This document shows, one piece after another, positions 58,891 to 64,000 of a stretch of DNA of 64,000 nucleotides. The DNA lies in contig CM032128.1 of assembly GCA_018894105.1 (NCBI GenBank), forward strand, positions 27,427,299 through 27,491,298. The letters run 5' to 3'. The DNA comes from Jacaranda mimosifolia. Lineage: Eukaryota > Streptophyta > Magnoliopsida > Lamiales > Bignoniaceae. The position numbers and the translations under genes are program-made. The notes beneath the pieces were generated by a model that worked only from the letters and a program-made list of their open reading frames with translations, was not told the origin of the DNA and ran no database searches. Positions within the stretch are counted from its first letter, which is position 1. The number at the start of each line of letters is the position of its first letter.

Positions 58891-58996
58891 TAGAAAAGAA
58901 AGAAATCTTCTATTATGTAATCTCGAAATAAATAAATAAATGCAGCGTAGTTTATTATTAAAAAAAAGGAGCAAAAATTTCTTAACAATTTTCAAG

Positions 58997-61812
58997 TAAA
59001 AGGACTCAAGTTCTTCAATTCTTCCTTGATAGCCTCCAATTGTTCAATTGAAGTTTGCAAATTTTTAACCACTTTATTACTCAATGAAAGAATACTCTTG
59101 ACAGCAGCAATTTCCTCTTTAATCTCATGAATTTCAGCTTAAGCACCTTGAAGAAGTTGTTGTTGGCGCTTCAATGATGAAGTCAAATTCTTCTTGCGTT
59201 CCTTCAAATTATAAAGCTCCTTCCCAACACATTCCAACTCTTCTTAGGTGGATTAAATTTGGTTCATTTCTTTGCTTTCTCTAGTTTGAGCATTATGGAG
59301 ATGACTTCTGGCCTCATCCAGTTGTTGTGCCAGAATTTCATTTGATGCTTTCTCAAAAGATACTGACTTTGCCTCATCATAAGCATTGGCTTTGTCAAAC
59401 AATGCTTGCAATAATTCTTCCACATTAGAGATGTCAAATTTGTTGAAGCCCTTCATTGATTCAAGCACAAATTGAACACTATCTTTGATAGATAAGATAG
59501 AATCAAGTGGAGTATTTGCTATTCTTTTGCGAAGGTCATCCCACAACATTTGAAGGTACTTTTTTTGATGTACAAATTTCTCACCTTCAAATGCTAAAAC
59601 TAAACCACAAGGGGATGGTTGTTTAGCTTTTATACTATGGGGTGTTTCATTTTGCATTGTTGCATCAATCGGAGCGCCCATGGCCAACGAGTTAGGTCAT
59701 CTGATTGATCCTCGGCTACCATGGGATGTCTCATCTTTATCAACATTAATAATCTCATTTTCCAGCTGAAATGTTATACGATTCAAGTTAGCAAATGACC
59801 AAAAAGGGGACTTATTTAAAGAAGAAAAGGAAGATGAAGAAAAGAAAATAACCTATTTGGCAAGGTTCTCTGTTGACGAAGGATCACTTAGCTTTGGGGA
59901 TTTTGGACCTTTTTTAAACCTTTTTTAATGATGATCTACATTACTACTGCTGCTCGTTTCTAAAGGATAGGGATTCCTTTTCTTTTCTTTTGGAGGCTTG
60001 ATGTTTTCTAGGTTGGGAGGATTTTGAATAGCTTCAGCAAGTGGTCTATCCCCTTTTCAGCATCCTTGTCCCTAAGAAAAATTTTGATTGGCTTCAAGTT
60101 GATCAATCTTGCAAAATTTTTCTCAAAGTAATCTCCATGAATTTTAGTCCACCACTTCTTGTAAGCATCCAAAGAGAAATTTTTTGCATTTGGGGACACA
60201 CAAGGAAACCATGCTGTAGACATAGAATTATGCGAAGTGCATAAGCGCCAATAGCAAAGTCATTCATCTAAATGAGCTGTGTGAATGTCATAAACAAGAA
60301 TTCCAGGAACTTCTTGATAATATCCAAATTGACAACTGAAGCGATGAGGATTATAAGGTTCAATAATAGAGTAGTAGCCTTGCTGCAAAGAAAGATAATT
60401 TGAACGAATAGCAATGAAATATTTTTGCTCCAATTCTCTAGCCTTCCCATTATCAATATATGAAAGTCCTTTGTGTTTAATAATCATGGTGCAAGTTTAG
60501 GAAAAAAAATCCCCTTTGTGAATTCTCTTATGAGCCTCCTTTGGATCATAATATTTTGCGCCTCCTTCGCCAAAATAAATTGCCATTTTTAGGCCACATA
60601 CTCCTTGACAAACTTGATAATGTGTTTTGAAGTAGTGCACTAACCAAGCATAGACAAAATGGATAAGAAAATAAGAATGGACGCAACTTGACCTTGGGGA
60701 ACTTGGAATTTTATTTAAACCATTGTAGATGCTGGCTAAAACTGGAATAGCAAAACTTACCTTACCGGTGGCCATGATGCATGCTATCTTGAAAGTATTG
60801 GGGTGTATTGAATTAACATCATTGGTAGGAAGAACAAATGAACAAAGCCAAATATGCTGCCAAATAAGTCTCTTCTCTCAAGTTCCCAGGAATCCAAGTT
60901 TTAAAAATAATGCCTCATCCATAGTGGACCATTCTCCATGAACGCTAAAATCACCAAGAGGATTGTGAGTTGATTTGGGCCGGACCATCTTATTCTCCTT
61001 GCATGGTGGTGGTTGCTAGTATTTTATGGCTTACCTGGACGAATACTTCACCCATTTTTCTATAATAAGTTGAGAAAGTTGATCTCCTTTGGTGCTCCTT
61101 TGAAGTAAATGATAAGCTTGAAATAAGTATTTGCAAGAATTAGAGATAATTTACTTCCTGTATCGTCAACGCCGGTAAGCTCTTTGGCACAAGGAATTAC
61201 TTCATCATAGAAAATTCCTGTCATAGGGAGGCCTGCAAAGTTGTGCAAATCCCATAGTGATATGGACAATTCTCCAAATAAAGTTAAAAGAGTATTTGTA
61301 AGTGGATACCATGCCTCACAAAATACTTTGATAACCTCAAAATTTCTATCATATGTGAATAATGAAGTATATACTAGATCATACACTTGTGTGGTAATTA
61401 GCTTGTGCTTGCATCGGCTAAAGACATCTTTAGTCCACTCCTAGTATCCTTTGATGTAGTGGAATTCGCCATCAAATTAAAGAGTTTTTCCCAACTTGGC
61501 TTTCCCCTCAATAATGCTGTGACCCAATGTTGGCAGAAAAATTGATTCGTTTGATTGTTGACGATGAAATAGTTCATTTGGAGGACAATGATGAGTTGCC
61601 CTTAAAGCCCACACCTTGGAAGTTTTGATCTTCCGAGACCACTCCTCGGTATGAAGTGAATTAGTTAGTCGTTGCCACCTTACTACGTATCTACCAATAA
61701 GGGGATTATAAGTAGCCAAAAGTATACCTTTCTCTATAGGTTGATTCTCTTCATCAAAGATAATCAAGTGCTACACTCCGGCAGTGGATGAAATATCTTT
61801 AAAGTGAACCAT
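58997..61812 (-). pseudogene. antisense ORF with plant mobile domain (PMD), aminotransferase-like family
   Basis: Starts at ATG 61812 (MVHFKDISSTAG, stop, then IIFDEENQPIEKGILLATYN). The diagnostic part is 61386-61060: VYDLVYTSLFTYDRNFEV, NTLLTLFGELSISLWDLHNF and AGLPMTGIFYDEVIPCAKEL, matching the plant mobile domain found in Tat-type retroelements and in MAIL1/MAIN-type host proteins. Later parts are at 60775-60497, 60487-60260, 60223-60008 and 59687-59253. The last two are rich in charged residues, and 59400-58997 (SNEILAQQLDEARSHLHNA, then VKNLQTSIEQLEAI) looks coiled-coil. Several stops and frame shifts break it. It runs opposite to gag-pol. The function of such ORFs is not established. 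Confidence 0.8.
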
Positions 61813-62782
61813 GATGCAATCTGCAAGGATACGAGAAAAGTTAATCAAGTTGTTGAGAAAGAAAAGAGGATGTTCTAAGAACATTGATATTCCTAAAGAA
61901 AGCAATGGTAGAAACATCCCTTAATTTGATGACTTACTTGGAGTATGTTTGTTAATTGATACCTTGGTCAAACTCGTATTTTGTTGATAATGGATGCCAA
62001 AGAATGGTAGAGCAATCTTCCTTCAATTGCAACAATTGATTCTTGAATAAATGGGGTTGATAGTTATGAGAACTTTGTAAGATTCCTTTTGTCAAACAGT
62101 TGGTGTACAGAAACAAAGAAAGAAGCAGATGATTGAATGGAGAGGTGGAAAAACCCAACAATTCCCAATTCAATGTTGGAAACTCTGCTAGGTGGGTTTG
62201 ATTATGTGGTGGCATTTTTTATAGCCTTATTTTGAAGAATTTCAGTCCAAGTGCATATCAAAAAATCATATCTTAGTTCCAATCAATCTCTTGAGACGTT
62301 AATCCTAACGAATGACAAACAAAGTTGAGTTTCACTTGAAGTCAAATTCTAAGGTAAAGGATTTGTTGTCTTCAAAATAATTCCCACATAAGCAGTGGAG
62401 TTGAAGTAAGATAATAACTTACTACTTTGCTTGATTCCATTTCGTGAGAAAAGATTTCCAAACGAAGACGTGTTTGACGTGATCGTGGAAGCTTGGAGTT
62501 GGATGGATGTAATTTTGAAGTTAAAAGTCTATGGAATGTTGGTTAATGCAATCAGAATATGGATTTGAGATTTTCGGTTGGGCTTGCTCAAATTTAATGC
62601 AAACAAATGGAACTATGATCATGTGATATATGTATATATATGTGTGTGTGTGTATTACATATATACGAGTGTGTGTGCATATATATATATATATTATATA
62701 GTGTGGAGAATTAAATACTTCAAGTATCGTCTCTTTTGGGATTGATTTGTACACCTTCGTCAAGCCTTGAAATGGGGGCATT
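61813..62782 (+). other. gypsy 3' untranslated region, probable antisense promoter region and polypurine tract
   Basis: Non-coding except for a short minus-strand frame (62215-61952, MPPHNQTHLAEFPTLNWEL) that may be leader or an extra exon of the antisense transcript. A (GT/TA) microsatellite lies at 62631-62697. AAATGGGGGCATT at 62770-62782 is the purine-rich primer site directly before the LTR. Confidence 0.6.
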
Positions 62783-63591
62783 TGTAAACATATTAAATTT
62801 TTGAACAATTGAAAAGTGACACATGTAAAATAAATGCTAGATATTAATTTAAAATTTTCCATTTCTATTTTGGAATTTATTACATTTAATTACTAAAGAT
62901 AAATAATTAATTTTAATTAATAATTTAGTATTTATTTTATATTCAAATCAAACATTGACAAGTGTTAATGACGGAGTGCCTGCATCTATGGATCAACCAA
63001 ATCAAAGATATTTGATATTGATATTATCTTTTGATATTTGATATTATCAAATCAAATATATCTGATATTATCTCTTGACATTTGATATTATATTATCAAA
63101 GAGATAACCGTTTAAGAAGTCTTCCACCAAGTATCTATATAAAAGGGTGATCCTAGCTCATTTGACACGACACAAATTCCAACAGACGAGAGAAACTTTA
63201 AAGGAGCCCAGCAATTCTCTCAAGCAAATTTCAAGAGATCCACGACGTTCGATGTGTACTTTGCAGAATTCATATATTTCTGGCATTTGATTCAAGATTA
63301 AGGTGCAAAGCCCTCGAATTGGTGTTATTTTTATTCAAGAAGATCCAGACGTTCTAGGTGTTCTTCGCGGAACTCATATATTTCTGGCGTTTGATTAAAA
63401 ATTAAGGTGAAAAGTCCTCGAATTGGCGTTATTTTCAAGGAGACCTACAACGTTCAAAGTGTACTTCGCGGAACTCATATATTTCTAGTGTTTGATTTGA
63501 GATCAAGGTGCGAAACCCTCGAATTGGCGTTATTCTATCAAATTTAAAGAGATCCACAGCGTTTAAAGCAGACAAGAAATTTGTTGTTACA
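62783..63591 (+). repeat. 3' LTR of the Tat element
   Basis: Begins TGTAAACAT and ends GTTGTTACA. It carries three full copies and a partial fourth of the 105-bp unit (63236, 63341, 63440, 63550). The partial unit ends GTTTAAAGCA and jumps to GACAAGAAATTTG, skipping about 150 bp that are present in the 5' LTR and solo LTR. The skip is flanked by GCA on both sides in the longer copies, suggesting a microhomology deletion. TCTATATAAAAG near 63135 is the TATA-like site. Confidence 0.88.
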
Positions 63592-64000
63592 CTCACATTC
63601 AGAAGCTTCATGTTCTAATTTACTATTTCTTGGGCGGGTTTGTTTAGTTTAGTATTATTTGTAAATATTTGTTTTTATTTTTATTTTTCATTCTTCTTCT
63701 TTTTGTTCTTACAATTGAGCACAAAGACTATTGAATTTCACTAATGGTTGAATCAGGGTGCGACTTTAAGGAAGGGAATGAACCGATGATCCAAGAAAGG
63801 TGAGTTGCTGCTGACAAATCTCCATCTTGAGAAAAGGAAAATGAAAGTTCAAGGAGGTCTTGAAGTCTAAGGAGAACATAACCCACAATGATTAGAAAGT
63901 TAGTATTGGTCGATTTGTGAGAGAAGTTGGATGCTGCTCTTGCTTTAAAAATATTTTCCTTTTTGGAAAAATTTAAGTTTTGTGTCTACTATGATTTGAA
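63592..64000. other. right flank, no feature recognised
   Basis: Ordinary AT-rich DNA with a T-rich run at 63658-63712. No coding region or repeat boundary was seen before the window ends. Confidence 0.5.

Larger units (their letters stand above)
50856..63591 (+). mobile_element. Tat-type Ty3-gypsy retrotransposon, nearly full length, 12.7 kb
   Basis: Order: truncated 5' LTR, primer-binding site, gag, protease, linker, RT, RNase H, archaeal-type RNase H, integrase, repeats, an antisense ORF (58997-61812, minus), polypurine tract, 3' LTR. The second RNase H, the QPWLYENSVVPST protease context and the antisense ORF place it in the Tat group (Ogre/Retand relatives). Stops in gag, protease, RT and integrase make it inactive. 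The 5' LTR truncation removes the left end, so no target duplication can be read. Confidence 0.88.

Noticed and set aside
1..64000. tRNA, rRNA or snRNA genes
   Set aside because: I looked for B-box-like GGTTCGAATCC and cloverleaf pairing by eye and found no convincing candidate; a covariance-model scan was not possible.

Overview
The window is nuclear DNA of a flowering plant, most likely a dicot. It is AT-rich, intron-bearing and dominated by transposable elements: Ty1-copia, Ty3-gypsy of the Tat lineage with an antisense plant-mobile-domain ORF, a plant L1-type LINE, and hAT-like, PIF/Harbinger-like and Mutator-like DNA elements. Nothing prokaryotic or organellar is seen. The species cannot be told from the sequence. 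No intact host gene was found, and almost every coding trace carries stops or frameshifts.

Layout. 1-2190: the 5' half of a minus-strand Ty1-copia element that runs off the left edge. 2191-13420: gene-poor AT-rich DNA with a Tourist-like MITE (3865-4131), a solo gypsy LTR (9042-9860) and a near-perfect 44-bp hairpin (11597-11640). About 13420-15561: a chromovirus-type LTR fragment. 15666-17223: a 1.56-kb element filled with short palindromes. 17325-36333: a six-exon pseudogene of the cinnamoyl-CoA reductase-like / phenylacetaldehyde reductase-like SDR family. Its first intron is 13.9 kb long because of nested insertions. 37117-41226: a minus-strand gag-only gypsy element with both LTRs. 41227-43020: a copia RT/RNase H remnant. 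43116-43621: a hAT-like MITE. 44085-46897: an internally deleted LINE, cut off by a 354-bp copy of DNA from intron 1. 50856-63591: a nearly complete Tat-type gypsy element with a truncated 5' LTR and an antisense ORF.

The most unusual object is the 11.1-kb element at 19086-30224. It is flanked by a perfect 9-bp target duplication (CACTAACTA) and bounded by short inverted ends that themselves fold into hairpins. Its arms are arrays of dozens of small palindromes built on AATCGCTA...TAGCGA(C/T)T. A 1.56-kb relative with the same ends, an 8/9-matching 9-bp duplication and the same kind of palindromes sits at 15666-17223, just upstream of the pseudogene start codon. Together they define a non-autonomous, probably Mutator-related family that resembles Drosophila foldback elements in design. 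No transposase was seen in either copy.

Insertion order can be read from the nesting: the SDR gene first, then an LTR-like repeat in intron 1, then the 11.1-kb palindrome element inside the second copy of that repeat, with a Harbinger-like and a hAT-like element lying inside the palindrome element. All boundaries and target duplications come from reading the sequence by eye. Family names rest on recognised protein motifs, because no database search was possible.
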